Assembly (NCBI RefSeq): GCF_020731415.2
Contig: NZ_CP088273.1
Span: 1,803,001-1,867,000, forward strand
DNA: 64,000 nt
DNA from: Phyllobacterium sp. T1293
Lineage (GTDB): Bacteria > Pseudomonadota > Alphaproteobacteria > Rhizobiales > Rhizobiaceae
Reading direction: 5' to 3'
Positions 44,564 to 54,221 of this stretch are shown in pieces (the stretch's first letter is position 1; the number at the start of each line of letters is the position of its first letter). Both the position numbers and the translations under genes were made by a program. The notes below the pieces were generated by a model. The model was not told the DNA's origin, did not search any database, and saw only the letters and a list, made by a program, of their open reading frames with translations.

Positions 44564-44689
44564 TTGACAAGCGTTGCACCAGCCAATGACAACCGAAAGA
44601 TCAGCGACGGATTTTTTCCGCTCGTCGTGTTTCTCGTGGTTACAGAAATTGCGGCAACAGTGCTGCTGACTTTGCCAAATTGGTATTGA
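44564..44689 (+). CDS. Small membrane protein, 41 residues
   Basis: Reads MTSVAPANDNRKISDGFF followed by one hydrophobic helix (PLVVFLVVTEIAATVLLTL) and NWY. It starts at TTG with AGGAG 8 bases ahead. The ANDNRK opening is common in tiny rhizobial membrane proteins as I recall. It overlaps the next microgene. Confidence 0.6.
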   Translation: MTSVAPANDNRKISDGFFPLVVFLVVTEIAATVLLTLPNWY

Positions 44690-44781
44690 AACCGGAACCC
44701 ACCCAAGCCAATGTTTCCATCCTGCCTTTGCTGGCAGGGCTGATTATTATTTTTATGATTGCCGGTGCCCTCATCGCCTGA
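44686..44781 (+). CDS. Small membrane protein, 31 residues
   Basis: Reads MKPEPTQANVS and then a single hydrophobic helix to the end. Its TTG start overlaps the TGA stop of the preceding microgene (TTGA), a coupling arrangement, so both would be made together. No family recognised. Confidence 0.5.
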   Translation: MKPEPTQANVSILPLLAGLIIIFMIAGALIA

Positions 44782-44946
44782 TCAAACCTTATTTCCCAAG
44801 CGCTGTCGCGCTTTTCGCCCATATTCAAATCGTTCTTCTTATCAACCAATTGGGATAACACGAGCCAAGGCTTCGTGATAATCTCGACTTCATTGAAGTG
44901 ATTTGTCGCAGCCCGTTTTGGGTGGCGTAGCGACATGGAGGTCATA

Positions 44947-45204
44947 ATGAAATTCGCAACGGGATCTGTCCTTGCGCTTGTTCTTTTCGTTGCCGGCTGC
45001 CAGACGATAACGCCGGAAGAGCGCCGGGCCATTGATGGCAGGACCTGCTCTTCCTATGGTTTCAAGCCGAAGTCAGAAGCTTTTGCGCGCTGCCTGCTTG
45101 ACCTCGAACTTGACCGCCGTGCCACCAGCCGGGCGCAATTTGACGACATGCGTTTTAACAATCCGCCCATTATTTTCTATGGCGGCCGCCATTATCGCTG
45201 GTAA
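44947..45204 (+). CDS. Small lipoprotein
   Basis: An 85-residue protein with a lipoprotein signal ending in the lipobox VAGC (Cys about residue 18). The mature part holds two further cysteines (TCSSYGF, RCLLDLEL), an R-rich segment, and ends FYGGRHYRW. GGAGG precedes the ATG at 44947. Function unknown. Confidence 0.75.
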   Translation: MKFATGSVLALVLFVAGCQTITPEERRAIDGRTCSSYGFKPKSEAFARCLLDLELDRRATSRAQFDDMRFNNPPIIFYGGRHYRW

Positions 45205-45316
45205 AGGGCAATTGGGGGACAACGCTGTCCCTTGACGGGTTTTGAAACTTCACGAGAAGTGCGTGAAAAATTTCGGCACCCGAAAAAACACAGACGACTG
45301 ATGAGGGACACTATTC

Positions 45317-45607
45317 ATGCGAAGCCTGTTTTTTGCCGTGGCAATGGTTGCGGGACTGATGGCTGCTGACAGCCAGGCGCAAGAGGCGCCGGTTGTTAAC
45401 ACCGTTGTACCCGATGCCAGTTCGCAGACCCTCCCGCGCGTGTCCAATCAGGATGCCGCATCGGCAAGGCTCAGAAAAAATCGTCCTGCCAAGCGCTCCT
45501 ACGCCCGCGAAGAAAGCAGACGGCAATTGACCGCCGAATATAATCGCCGCGCCCGGGTTTTTGGCCGCGCCAGTGCCGATCGCTGGCTGGCTATCCAGCG
45601 TCAGTAA
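45317..45607 (+). CDS. Small periplasmic protein of unknown function
   Basis: 96 residues with a clear signal peptide (residues 1-21, ending SQA) and a basic mature region (RLRKNRPAKRSYAREESRR). No family recognised. GAGGGAC lies 7 bases before the start. Confidence 0.65.
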   Translation: MRSLFFAVAMVAGLMAADSQAQEAPVVNTVVPDASSQTLPRVSNQDAASARLRKNRPAKRSYAREESRRQLTAEYNRRARVFGRASADRWLAIQRQ

Positions 45608-45827
45608 ATAGCTTTTGCATCCATATTGTTGTTTACCAGTTCATCCCCGCCGGGTGAGCTGACCTGTGTCATGTGCCTGATATTGACAAATGAACATGGT
45701 TTGCAGGATTATTCGACTGCTGCGTAGGGCGCATCGGCATTTGAACTTTCTGGATGAAGTTTCTGGATGAAGTTTCTGGGGTCGAAAGGGCAATGCCCAC
45801 CTGTCTCACATGACAATGGTTGCGCCT

Positions 45828-46475
45828 ATGCCGAATCTCGAGAACATCAGGAAACAAGCCAAGCAATATCTGCGTTGGCACCGTGAACGATATTATCCCG
45901 TCGCCGCTGAAATCCGGGCAAACCTGCCCCGCTTTCAGCATCTCGATGATAGCGGGATATTGGACGCAAGTTTCAAGCTCAGCGATGCGCAGGAACTCAT
46001 CGCACGGCAGATGGGATTCGAGGGATGGCAGGCGCTCAAATCAGGAGCCCAAACCATGAGCAGCCACAGCAAACAATCCGCACCACGCCCGGTCCTCAGT
46101 TCAACCTCGGCACAGCTCTTTGTCGCCGATATCAAAACCTCGTGCGACTTTTTCACTGAAAAACTCGGTTTCACCGTCGATTTTGTTTACGGTGAACCGC
46201 CCTTCTACGGGCAGGTGATCCGTGGCAGGGCGCAACTCGCCCTGCGGCTGGTGTGTGAACCCGTCTTTGTCGGCAATATTCGGCAGCGCGAACATTTGCT
46301 TTCCGCCTCCATCACGGTTGATACCGCCGACGAGATCAAACACCTGTTTCTCGATTTCCAAGCTGCCGATGTGCCGTTTCATCAGCCCTTGAAGAAAGAG
46401 CCGTGGGGTGCGCGAAACTTCATCGTGCTTGACCCCGACGGCAATCTCATCCAGTTCGCCGGTCCGGCGGAATAG
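45828..46475 (+). CDS. VOC-family protein with helical N-terminal domain
   Basis: A 215-residue protein. Residues 1-68 (NLENIRKQAKQYLRWHRERY and a helical segment ending GFEGWQALK) form a small domain often fused to glyoxalase-type proteins; residues 88-215 are a VOC fold (AQLFVADIKTSCDFFTEKLGF, FIVLDPDGNLIQFAGPAE), as in bleomycin-resistance-like proteins. The start is uncertain: in-frame ATGs lie at 45810, 45816 and 45828 and none has a clear ribosome site. Ligand unknown. Confidence 0.78.
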   Translation: MPNLENIRKQAKQYLRWHRERYYPVAAEIRANLPRFQHLDDSGILDASFKLSDAQELIARQMGFEGWQALKSGAQTMSSHSKQSAPRPVLSSTSAQLFVADIKTSCDFFTEKLGFTVDFVYGEPPFYGQVIRGRAQLALRLVCEPVFVGNIRQREHLLSASITVDTADEIKHLFLDFQAADVPFHQPLKKEPWGARNFIVLDPDGNLIQFAGPAE

Positions 46476-46478
46476 GCT

Positions 46479-46982
46479 CTAGCGAACCCAGACGACCCGG
46501 CGTGTGCGCTTATCAACCAGCGCCGGGCCGCCATCCACATAGATATAGGCATAGCGCGGCTGGGAAGGTACCGGAGCCAGATCAACATCATCAGGTACAA
46601 TTGCGCCTGTCGTGATGTCATCAATGGCGACCGTATCAACGGGATTCTGCTCGACATAAGTGATGACATCATCGGGAACCGGACTATCGCGGCTATCGGA
46701 GAGATAGACGACTTCGCGATTCTCCAGCGAAACGATCACGGGACGGCCATCCACATAGATGTAGCCATAGCCCGGACTATCGGGAATGGGCCTGACTGTA
46801 ACAGTCTGCGGCACCACATAGCCTTGCGACAGCTCACCATCAATCACAACGGGATCAGACGGGTGCGCAATGACATAATCACGGGCGGGCTGCGGAACCT
46901 CGACATAGACCTTGTCCTGCGCCCATGCGAAACCGCTTGTGGCTAAGAATGCCGATGCGGTGAGTATAAGAACCTTGTTCAT
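46479..46982 (-). CDS. DUF1236 periplasmic protein
   Basis: A 167-residue exported protein with a signal peptide (MNKVLILTASAFLATSGFAW) and two copies of the DUF1236 unit, each ending in a GY/YAYIYVDGxP-x-V block. Function unknown; common in Rhizobiales. I start it at 46982, with GAGAGAGG upstream. Its stop is 3 bp from the convergent VOC gene. Confidence 0.85.
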   Translation of the reverse strand: MNKVLILTASAFLATSGFAWAQDKVYVEVPQPARDYVIAHPSDPVVIDGELSQGYVVPQTVTVRPIPDSPGYGYIYVDGRPVIVSLENREVVYLSDSRDSPVPDDVITYVEQNPVDTVAIDDITTGAIVPDDVDLAPVPSQPRYAYIYVDGGPALVDKRTRRVVWVR

Positions 46983-47178
46983 TGTTCTGCCTCTCTCTGT
47001 TGCTTTTCTTCGCCCCAGCACAGGGAAAACCCCAAAAAACGGAGTTTGGTTCCGTAAAAAGAGCCAGGCAAAAGCCTGTCGCGCGAGAGAAAGGCGGAAC
47101 AATCAGCGCAATTTCACAGCTTGTTGTTTTGTCAACGGCGCGTTTCTGCTGATGTAAGGAACTGAACAATCAGGGAAA

Positions 47179-48045
47179 ATGAACGGCGTGATGAAATTTC
47201 CATGGAATGACCGGGCAGGCAAATTGTCGGTCCTAAAAATTGCGGCCCTGCTTGCCGCTTTTATTCCGCTTGTGTTCATCACCACGGGCTACAAGGCCAA
47301 TATTCTCGGCCCACGGCCAATCACCGAAGCCATCCACCAGACCGGCGACTGGGCCATCCGTTTCTTTCTCATTTCACTTGCGGTCACACCGCTGCGCCAC
47401 ATCACCCGCTGGAACAGGCTTATTCTGATCCGCCGCATTCTCGGCCTTACGGCGCTTGCCTATGCCGCCCTGCATTTCTCGCTTTATATCGTTGACCAGA
47501 ACTGGAACCTCCTGCGGGTCGCCAGTGAGATCTGGCTGCGTATCTATCTGCTGATCGGCTTTACCACCCTGCTTGGGCTGACTGCGCTCGGTGTTACCTC
47601 CACCGACGGCATGATCCGGCGAATGGGCAAAAACTGGAACCGGCTGCACAGCCTCGCCTATCCGCTGGCGGCGCTGGGTGTCCTGCACTTCTTCATGCAA
47701 TCCAAAGCAGATGTCACGCAGGCGACGCTGATGGCGGGGTTTCTCATCGCCCTTCTGCTCTATCGCTTTGCCCATGCGCGGGCTTTTTCGCTTTCCTCCA
47801 TCTGGACCCTTTTGGTTGTAGCGGTATTGGCGGCACTTGGGACCGCGCTTGCCGAATATCTGTGGTTCGCACTTGCAACGAAAATTCCGCCAACACGGGT
47901 GCTCTTCGCCAACCTGTCCTTCTCCTATTCAATCCGTCCCATGTGGTGGATATTGATGGCGGCACTGCTTCCAGCCCTGTGGGTCGGCATAAAACCGGCG
48001 ACTCATTCACAAAGCCGCAAACTCAATCCTCTGGCGCAGAAATAA
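47179..48045 (+). CDS. msrQ: Heme-binding membrane subunit MsrQ
   Basis: A 288-residue inner-membrane protein with about six helices. It has the ferric-reductase-like core histidines in AYAALHFSLYIVDQ, NRLHSLAYPLA and LGVLHFFMQSK. MsrQ passes electrons from the quinone pool to the periplasmic molybdoenzyme MsrP, which repairs oxidised methionines. msrP, normally adjacent, is not in this window. Confidence 0.9.
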   Translation: MNGVMKFPWNDRAGKLSVLKIAALLAAFIPLVFITTGYKANILGPRPITEAIHQTGDWAIRFFLISLAVTPLRHITRWNRLILIRRILGLTALAYAALHFSLYIVDQNWNLLRVASEIWLRIYLLIGFTTLLGLTALGVTSTDGMIRRMGKNWNRLHSLAYPLAALGVLHFFMQSKADVTQATLMAGFLIALLLYRFAHARAFSLSSIWTLLVVAVLAALGTALAEYLWFALATKIPPTRVLFANLSFSYSIRPMWWILMAALLPALWVGIKPATHSQSRKLNPLAQK

Positions 48046-48094
48046 GAGACAGGTTTTGCTTTTCACCGCCGGAAAAAATGATATCGCTGTGGCC

Positions 48095-49225
48095 ATGGAA
48101 CCGCAGCTTACTCCCCTGATTGAATCGCTCCCCTCCACCGTGCCGTTTGTCGGCCCTGAGACCCTGGAGCGCAAACGCAACCGGCCATTTCGCGCCCGTC
48201 TTGGCGCCAATGAGAATGGCTTTGGACCGGCACCATCCGTCATAACAGCCATGCGGGATGCCGCGCCTGATGTCTGGAAATATTGCGATCCTGAGAATTT
48301 CGATCTGAAAGCGGCGCTTGCCGCGCATCTGGCTGCCACACCCGGTGCTATAGCACCTGGTGCAATAGCATCTGGCAATGTGGTGGTGGGCGAAGGGATT
48401 GATACGTTGCTGGGGCTGACGGTGCGCCAATATGTGCGCGAGGGGACACCGGTTGTCACATCGCTCGGCGCCTATCCGACCTTCAATTTCCATGTGGCGG
48501 GCTTTGGTGGACGGCTTGTTACTGTACCCTACCGGAACGACCATGAAGATCTCGATGCACTGCTCGACGCGGTGCGCCGGGAAAAAGCGCCGCTGGTTTA
48601 TTTCTCCAACCCGGATAATCCGATGGGGACATGGCATGAGGCTTCCGAGATCGAAGCCTTTATCGCCGCCTTGCCCGAAACCACCATGCTGATTCTCGAT
48701 GAGGCCTATGGCGAAACCGCTCCGGCCTCAGCCCTGCCCGCTATCGACATCTCGCGGCCCAATGTCCTGCGGATGCGGACATTCTCAAAAGCTTATGGTT
48801 TGGCGGGTATGCGCTGCGGCTATGCCATCGGCGCTGCAAGCCAGATCACGGCCTTTGATAAAATCCGCAATCATTTCGGCATGAACCGCATGGTGCAGAT
48901 TGCCGCCATCGCCGCTCTCAAAGACCAAAATTACCTCCGTGAGGTGGTGGCACGCATCATAGCGGGCCGCGACCGTATCGCCGCCATTGCCGCGCAGAAC
49001 GGCCTTGCCGCCATTCCCTCCGCCACCAATTTTGTCACCATTGATTGCGGTCGCGATGGCGCCTATGCCGCCAATGTTCTCAACGGCCTCATTGAGCGCG
49101 ACATTTTCGTCCGCAAGCCCATGGCGCCGGTGCTTGACCGCTGCATTCGTGTCAGTGTGGGACTCGAGGGGGAGCTTGACCTGTTTGAAGAGAAGCTCGC
49201 CGAGACTTTGGCCGCATTGAAATAG
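48095..49225 (+). CDS. PLP-dependent aminotransferase, HisC-like
   Basis: A 376-residue fold-type I aminotransferase of class I/II. The PLP lysine is in RTFSKAYGLAGMRCGY, the conserved Asp-x-Ala-Tyr in LILDEAYGE, and Asn in YFSNPDNPMG. The start is uncertain: ATG 48095 gives the family-like opening MEPQLTPLIESLPST, but a TTG at 48056 is also open. An in-frame duplication gives PGAIAPGAIASG near residue 92. A true histidinol-phosphate role is not supported by neighbours. Confidence 0.85.
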   Translation: MEPQLTPLIESLPSTVPFVGPETLERKRNRPFRARLGANENGFGPAPSVITAMRDAAPDVWKYCDPENFDLKAALAAHLAATPGAIAPGAIASGNVVVGEGIDTLLGLTVRQYVREGTPVVTSLGAYPTFNFHVAGFGGRLVTVPYRNDHEDLDALLDAVRREKAPLVYFSNPDNPMGTWHEASEIEAFIAALPETTMLILDEAYGETAPASALPAIDISRPNVLRMRTFSKAYGLAGMRCGYAIGAASQITAFDKIRNHFGMNRMVQIAAIAALKDQNYLREVVARIIAGRDRIAAIAAQNGLAAIPSATNFVTIDCGRDGAYAANVLNGLIERDIFVRKPMAPVLDRCIRVSVGLEGELDLFEEKLAETLAALK

Positions 49226-49282
49226 GCTGTGGCCTATATCGAAACAAGGTCACGATCATACTGACGCAGGATGGAAACAGAC

Positions 49283-49699
49283 ATGGCAATCAATGGTGAC
49301 AACAGTCCGCGCGCAACCCGGCAGCACGATATTTACCGCCCCGATATCAACCGGATATTCGCCGCTCTCGCTGGGTTGATCGGCGCAGCGGGTATTGCCG
49401 CCTATGCGGGCGCTGCCCACAGTGCCAGCCCGCATCTTGGCACCATCGCGCCTATCCTGTTCATCCATGCACCAGCATTTCTCGCGCTTGCAGTCCTCGC
49501 CAAGATCAACCGTGCGGCCTATTTTGGCGGCCTTGTGCTGCTGCTGGGCCTCATGCTCTTCATCGGCGACCTCGCCTCGCGTGATATTGCTGGCGACCGT
49601 CTTTTCCCCGGCGCAGCCCCCGTCGGCGGCACGCTCCTTATTCTCGGTTGGCTCATCATTGCCGCCACGGGACTTCGAGCGTTCGATTTCAGGAAGTAA
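49283..49699 (+). CDS. DUF423-like membrane protein
   Basis: 138 residues with four hydrophobic helices (near 17-38, 48-65, 72-90 and 105-130), including AALAGLIGAAGIAAYAGAAH and FPGAAPVGGTLLILGWLI, close to DUF423. GGAAAC lies 4 bases before the chosen ATG. Function unknown. Confidence 0.7.
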   Translation: MAINGDNSPRATRQHDIYRPDINRIFAALAGLIGAAGIAAYAGAAHSASPHLGTIAPILFIHAPAFLALAVLAKINRAAYFGGLVLLLGLMLFIGDLASRDIAGDRLFPGAAPVGGTLLILGWLIIAATGLRAFDFRK

Positions 49700-49768
49700 A
49701 CCTCCTCAAAGGTCCCACAGGCTCCCGCTCCAACATCGGACCTGATCCGATAGATCAGGTCTTGCAGA

Positions 49769-50236
49769 TCAGGTCTTGCCCTTCAACTTGTCATTGCAGA
49801 GCTTGTAATAACCGCCGCCCTTTTGAATCCATTTGGTGCCACCCAGCGCATTATTGTCCTTGTTGATGTGATATTGTTCCAGACATGTGTGCATGCGCGC
49901 CTTGGCGGGTTTCTCCGTAGCAAATTTGCTCGACACAGCAGATGGAAACACAAGTGATTTCGTATCGCCCGTAGCTTGGGCATCTTTCGCAGCCGCTTCC
50001 GTTTTCGTCTCGCCGACAGCCGCGTCAACCTCCGGCGCGGGTGTCGCGGATATGTCTTTCGCACATTGCTGCTTGCGGAACTCGTTCCAGCTTGCCGCAC
50101 TTCCCGCTGCCTGCGCGGCCTTATATTTTACGCTGCACTCCTTCATGGAAATGGCTTGCGCCGGCATGCCCCACGCCAGCAAAACCATTGCAGCGACCAG
50201 CGCAAGCACTCGTTTGTTGAATTTTGAAGCATTCAT
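49769..50236 (-). CDS. Secreted protein with two cysteine-containing modules
   Basis: 155 residues: signal peptide to about residue 28 (MPAQA), a module MKECSVKYKAAQAAGSAASW, an Ala/Thr-rich linker, and a second module RMHTCLEQYHINKDNNALGG ending YYKLCNDKLKG. The modules loosely recall PsiF-type repeats. I start it at 50236, with GAGAG 8 bases upstream. Function unknown. Confidence 0.68.
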   Translation of the reverse strand: MNASKFNKRVLALVAAMVLLAWGMPAQAISMKECSVKYKAAQAAGSAASWNEFRKQQCAKDISATPAPEVDAAVGETKTEAAAKDAQATGDTKSLVFPSAVSSKFATEKPAKARMHTCLEQYHINKDNNALGGTKWIQKGGGYYKLCNDKLKGKT

Positions 50237-50449
50237 GAGTTTCAACTCTCATTTCTCAAAAAATATCATTTAATCAAATGCATAGGGAAAATTGGCAATG
50301 TTTTGAATCTAGCCGGTTTTGATTTCGATTGCTACGGGATGCATCTTATCACTTCGTTTAACACCCCCTCGCCCTCAAGTTGTGAAAGCCGATGCTGCCA
50401 GCTGAATTTACCACTTGAATGAATTGAACGTTCGTTTTATTAACACGCC

Positions 50450-51043
50450 ATGGCGAGGACAATTGGCTCAGACGGGGAAAAGACGCAGGCAGCGATTCAT
50501 ATCGCGGCACGGCGGCTTATTGCGCGGATGGGTTATGAGGCCATGTCCATGCGCCAGCTTGCGGAAAAGGTTGGTGTGCAGCCCGCCGCGCTCTACCGTT
50601 ATCACCCCACCAAGCAGGAGCTGCTTTTCGCCGTAATGCGCGACCATATGGACCGGCTCCTCGCTGCCTGGCGGGATGAAAGCCAGAGCCTTGCCGCGCC
50701 ACTGGATCGCCTTGCTGCCTTTATCCGCTTCCACATCCGCTACCACGTTGAACGGCGGGATGATGTGCATATCGCCAATATGGAACTGCGCAGCCTGCAG
50801 GGTGAAAAACTGGCCGTTCTGGTGGAGCTGCGTGCGATCTATGAAAACGAATTGAGGCTGATTCTCGACTCGGGCAGCCAATCCGGTCAATTTGATATTG
50901 ATGACATTCCACTGACAACCCGGGCCATCATTGCGATGACCACGGGCGTGAATGTCTGGTTTCGCCCTGACGACAGGCTTACTGTCACGCAGATTGCGGA
51001 AAAATACGTCACTATGGGATTGCGCCTTGTTGGCGCCAAATAA
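50450..51043 (+). CDS. TetR-family regulator of the leucine degradation operon
   Basis: A 197-residue TetR protein, helix-turn-helix [20 protein letters not shown] and [15 protein letters not shown]. It precedes the isovaleryl-CoA dehydrogenase gene by 28 bp in the same orientation, so it probably controls and is part of this operon. The palindrome GAACGTTC at 50426-50433, just upstream, is a candidate operator. Confidence 0.88.
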   Translation: MARTIGSDGEKTQAAIHIAARRLIARMGYEAMSMRQLAEKVGVQPAALYRYHPTKQELLFAVMRDHMDRLLAAWRDESQSLAAPLDRLAAFIRFHIRYHVERRDDVHIANMELRSLQGEKLAVLVELRAIYENELRLILDSGSQSGQFDIDDIPLTTRAIIAMTTGVNVWFRPDDRLTVTQIAEKYVTMGLRLVGAK

Positions 51044-51071
51044 TTCGCGACAAAGGACATGGGAGATTGCA

Positions 51072-52235
51072 ATGTATCAGTCAGGTCTGAGATTTGGACT
51101 TTCGGAAGATCTCGAAGCTCTGCGGGAGACAGTGCATCGATTTGCGCAGGAAAGAATCGCGCCGCTCGCCGCTGAAACAGACCGGAGCAACCAGTTCCCT
51201 GCGCATCTCTGGCAGGAAATGGGCGCGCTTGGTCTGCTCGGCATGACGGCGAACCCGGATTTCGGCGGCTCAGGCCTTGGCTATCTCGCCCACGCTATTG
51301 CGGTGGAAGAGATTTCCCGCGCTTCCGCCTCGGTCGGGCTTTCCTATGGCGCGCACTCGAACCTTTGCGTCAATCAGATCAACCGCTGGGGCACGGACGA
51401 GCAGAAGGCAAAATACCTGCCAAAGCTCTGTTCGGGCGAGCATGTGGGTTCACTGGCCATGTCTGAACCCGGAGCCGGTTCCGATGTCGTATCGATGAAG
51501 CTGCGCGCCGACAAGAAGAACGACCGCTATGTGCTAAACGGCAACAAGATGTGGATCACCAATGGTCCCGATGCCAGCACCCTTGTGGTCTATGCCAAGA
51601 CAGACCCTGCGGCGGGTTCGCGCGGCATGACCGCATTTCTCGTCGAAAAAGGGTTCAAAGGTTTCAGCACGGCGCAAAAACTCGACAAGCTGGGCATGCG
51701 CGGTTCCAACACCTGCGAGCTGGTGTTTGAAGATTGCGAAATACCTTTTGAAAACGTACTCGGCGAAGAAGGTCAGGGCGTGCGTATTCTGATGTCCGGC
51801 CTTGATTATGAGCGCGTGGTGCTTGCCGGTGGGCCGATCGGCATCATGGCTGCCTGTCTCGACGTGGTGGTGCCTTACGTGCATGAACGCAAGCAGTTCG
51901 GCCAGCCGATTGGCGAATTCCAGCTGATGCAGGGCAAGCTTGCCGATATGTATACGACGATGAACGCTTCGCGCGCCTATGTCTATGCGGTGGCGGCGGC
52001 CTGCGACCGCGGCGAGACGACACGCAAAGATGCTGCGGGCTGCATTCTTTATGCGGCGGAAAAGGCCACATGGTGTGCGCTCGAAGCCATTCAGGCGCTC
52101 GGCGGCAATGGCTATATCAATGATTACCCGACGGGCCGGCTGCTGCGCGATGCCAAGCTTTATGAAATTGGCGCGGGCACCAGCGAAATCCGCCGTATGC
52201 TGATTGGCCGCGAAATGTTCGGCGAGAGTGCGTGA
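51072..52235 (+). CDS. liuA: Isovaleryl-CoA dehydrogenase
   Basis: A 387-residue acyl-CoA dehydrogenase that oxidises isovaleryl-CoA to 3-methylcrotonyl-CoA with FAD. FAD/substrate motifs: [26 protein letters not shown], and the C-terminal [18 protein letters not shown]. Substrate assignment rests on both methylcrotonyl-CoA carboxylase genes following. I start it at 51072 (MYQSGLRFG) with GGGAG upstream; the longer frame overlaps the regulator gene. Confidence 0.93.
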   Translation: MYQSGLRFGLSEDLEALRETVHRFAQERIAPLAAETDRSNQFPAHLWQEMGALGLLGMTANPDFGGSGLGYLAHAIAVEEISRASASVGLSYGAHSNLCVNQINRWGTDEQKAKYLPKLCSGEHVGSLAMSEPGAGSDVVSMKLRADKKNDRYVLNGNKMWITNGPDASTLVVYAKTDPAAGSRGMTAFLVEKGFKGFSTAQKLDKLGMRGSNTCELVFEDCEIPFENVLGEEGQGVRILMSGLDYERVVLAGGPIGIMAACLDVVVPYVHERKQFGQPIGEFQLMQGKLADMYTTMNASRAYVYAVAAACDRGETTRKDAAGCILYAAEKATWCALEAIQALGGNGYINDYPTGRLLRDAKLYEIGAGTSEIRRMLIGREMFGESA

Positions 52236-52311
52236 AGGCTGGCATTATCCCCGACCAATGGCAGCCGCAAACGCCGAACCACAAGATGTATAGAAAGATG
52301 GCGAGAATCCT

Positions 52312-53919
52312 ATGACCATACTTCAGTCCCAGATCACCACCACATCGGAGACCTTTGCCGCCAATGCGCAACGCATGCGTGCGCTTGTCGATGATATCAA
52401 GGCAAAGGCTGATCTGGTGACAAGGGGTGGCACGGATGAGGCGCGCAAGCGCCATACGTCGCGCAACAAGCTTCTGCCGCGCGACCGGCTGGCGCAACTG
52501 CTTGATCCTGGCTCGCCCTTTCTGGAAATCGGCCAGTTTGCGGCATGGGATATGTATGGTGACAATATTGCTTCCGCCGGACTGATCGCGGGGATCGGGC
52601 GCGTTTCCGGCAAGGAAGTCATGATCGTCGTCAATGATGCCACCGTCAAAGGCGGCACCTATTACCCCTTGACCGTGAAGAAGCATCTGCGCGCGCAGGA
52701 AATCGCAATGCAGAACAATCTCCCTTGCATTTATCTTGTCGATTCCGGTGGGGCGAACCTGCCAAATCAGGACGAGGTTTTTCCGGATCGCGAGCATTTC
52801 GGCCGTATCTTCTACAATCAGGCGAATATGTCTGCCGCAGGCATTCCGCAGATCGCCGTAGTCATGGGTTCCTGCACGGCTGGCGGTGCCTATGTGCCTG
52901 CCATGTCCGAAGAAACGATCATGGTGAAGGGTCAGGCGACAATCTTCCTCGCCGGGCCACCGCTGGTGAAGGCGGCGACGGGCGAGGATGTGTCGGCGGA
53001 AGATCTGGGTGGCGCAGAGGTACACACGCGCGAGTCAGGCGTGGCTGATCACTACGCGATGGATGATGCCCATGCGCTGGCGATTGCCCGGCGCATCGTT
53101 GGAAACCTGAATCGAAAGAAGGAGATAGGACTCGACCTTCGCAAGTCGATTCCGCCTCTTTACGATCCACATGAACTCTATGGCATTGTGCCCACCGATC
53201 TGCGCCAGCCCTATGATGTGCGCGAAGTCATCGCCCGCGTGGTGGATGGTTCCGAATTTGATGAGTTCAAGCAGAATTACGGCACCAGCCTGATCACCGG
53301 TTTTGCCCATCTCTATGGCATGCCAGTTGGTATCATTGCCAATAATGGCGTGCTGTTTTCCGAGAGTGCCTTGAAGGGTACGCACTTCATTGAATTGTGT
53401 ACCCAGCGCGGCATTCCGCTCGTGTTTTTGCAGAACATCACCGGCTTCATGGTCGGCCGGTCCTACGAGGCAGGCGGCATTGCCAAGGACGGCGCCAAGC
53501 TTGTCACGGCGGTCGCCACCGCGCGCGTGCCAAAGGTGACGATGATCCTTGGCGGCTCATTTGGCGCCGGTAATTACGGCATGTGCGGGCGCGCCTTCTC
53601 GCCGCGCTTCCTGTGGATGTGGCCCAACGCCCGCATTTCCGTCATGGGCGGTGAACAGGCGGCAACGGTGCTGGCACTGGTCAAGCGCGATGGTATCGAA
53701 CGCAAAGGCGGCGACTGGGCCGCTGAAGAGGAAGCAGCCTTCCGCGCACCGATCCTTGAGAAATACGAACGTGAGGGCCACCCGCTCTATTCGTCAGCGC
53801 GTCTCTGGGATGATGGGATCATCGACCCGGCAAAAACCCGCGACGTGCTCGCCCTTTCGCTTTCCGCAGCCCTGAATGCACCCGTAGAGGACACCAAGTT
53901 CGGTGTCTTCAGGATGTGA
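52312..53919 (+). CDS. liuB: Methylcrotonyl-CoA carboxylase beta (carboxyltransferase) subunit
   Basis: A 535-residue carboxyltransferase with two crotonase-like halves. Motifs include [38 protein letters not shown] and [19 protein letters not shown]. It transfers carboxyl from biotin to 3-methylcrotonyl-CoA. It follows liuA by 76 bp and is separated from the alpha gene by a palindromic repeat. Confidence 0.95.
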   Translation: MTILQSQITTTSETFAANAQRMRALVDDIKAKADLVTRGGTDEARKRHTSRNKLLPRDRLAQLLDPGSPFLEIGQFAAWDMYGDNIASAGLIAGIGRVSGKEVMIVVNDATVKGGTYYPLTVKKHLRAQEIAMQNNLPCIYLVDSGGANLPNQDEVFPDREHFGRIFYNQANMSAAGIPQIAVVMGSCTAGGAYVPAMSEETIMVKGQATIFLAGPPLVKAATGEDVSAEDLGGAEVHTRESGVADHYAMDDAHALAIARRIVGNLNRKKEIGLDLRKSIPPLYDPHELYGIVPTDLRQPYDVREVIARVVDGSEFDEFKQNYGTSLITGFAHLYGMPVGIIANNGVLFSESALKGTHFIELCTQRGIPLVFLQNITGFMVGRSYEAGGIAKDGAKLVTAVATARVPKVTMILGGSFGAGNYGMCGRAFSPRFLWMWPNARISVMGGEQAATVLALVKRDGIERKGGDWAAEEEAAFRAPILEKYEREGHPLYSSARLWDDGIIDPAKTRDVLALSLSAALNAPVEDTKFGVFRM

Positions 53920-53971
53920 TGGGAGATGTTTGGTGAGTGGTTGGTGAATAGTAAATAGTGAGTGGTGGTTC

Positions 53972-54135
53972 GTGGTTCGTGGTTCGACAAGCTCACCATG
54001 AGGGAGAGGGGTGATGAAACGATAATCGTCAACATTGCAGATGGCAGCGAACATTGCAGACGGCAAAGGTTGCAGAACTTGGCTCCCTTTCATCACCTCT
54101 CTCCCTCATGGTGAGCTTGTCGAACCACGAACCAC
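53972..54135. repeat. Long intergenic palindrome within the leucine operon
   Basis: 48-bp arms (53972-54019 with 54088-54135) are complementary at all but one position, around a 68-base loop. The arms contain TTCGACAAGCTCACCATGAG, the core found at 13.2, 38.7 and 62.2 kb. Transcribed, it would form a very stable hairpin between the two carboxylase genes. Confidence 0.92.
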
Positions 54136-54170
54136 TACTCACTACTCACTACTCACTACTCACTACTCAC
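54136..54170 (+). repeat. Five tandem copies of a 7-base unit
   Basis: TACTCAC is repeated five times directly after the palindrome and 51 bases before the carboxylase alpha start. Copy number could change by slipped replication and alter leader spacing. Confidence 0.9.
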
Positions 54171-54221
54171 TAACCACGCACCAACACAAACCGTACACCC
54201 AATGAATGAGGAGCAAAAATC

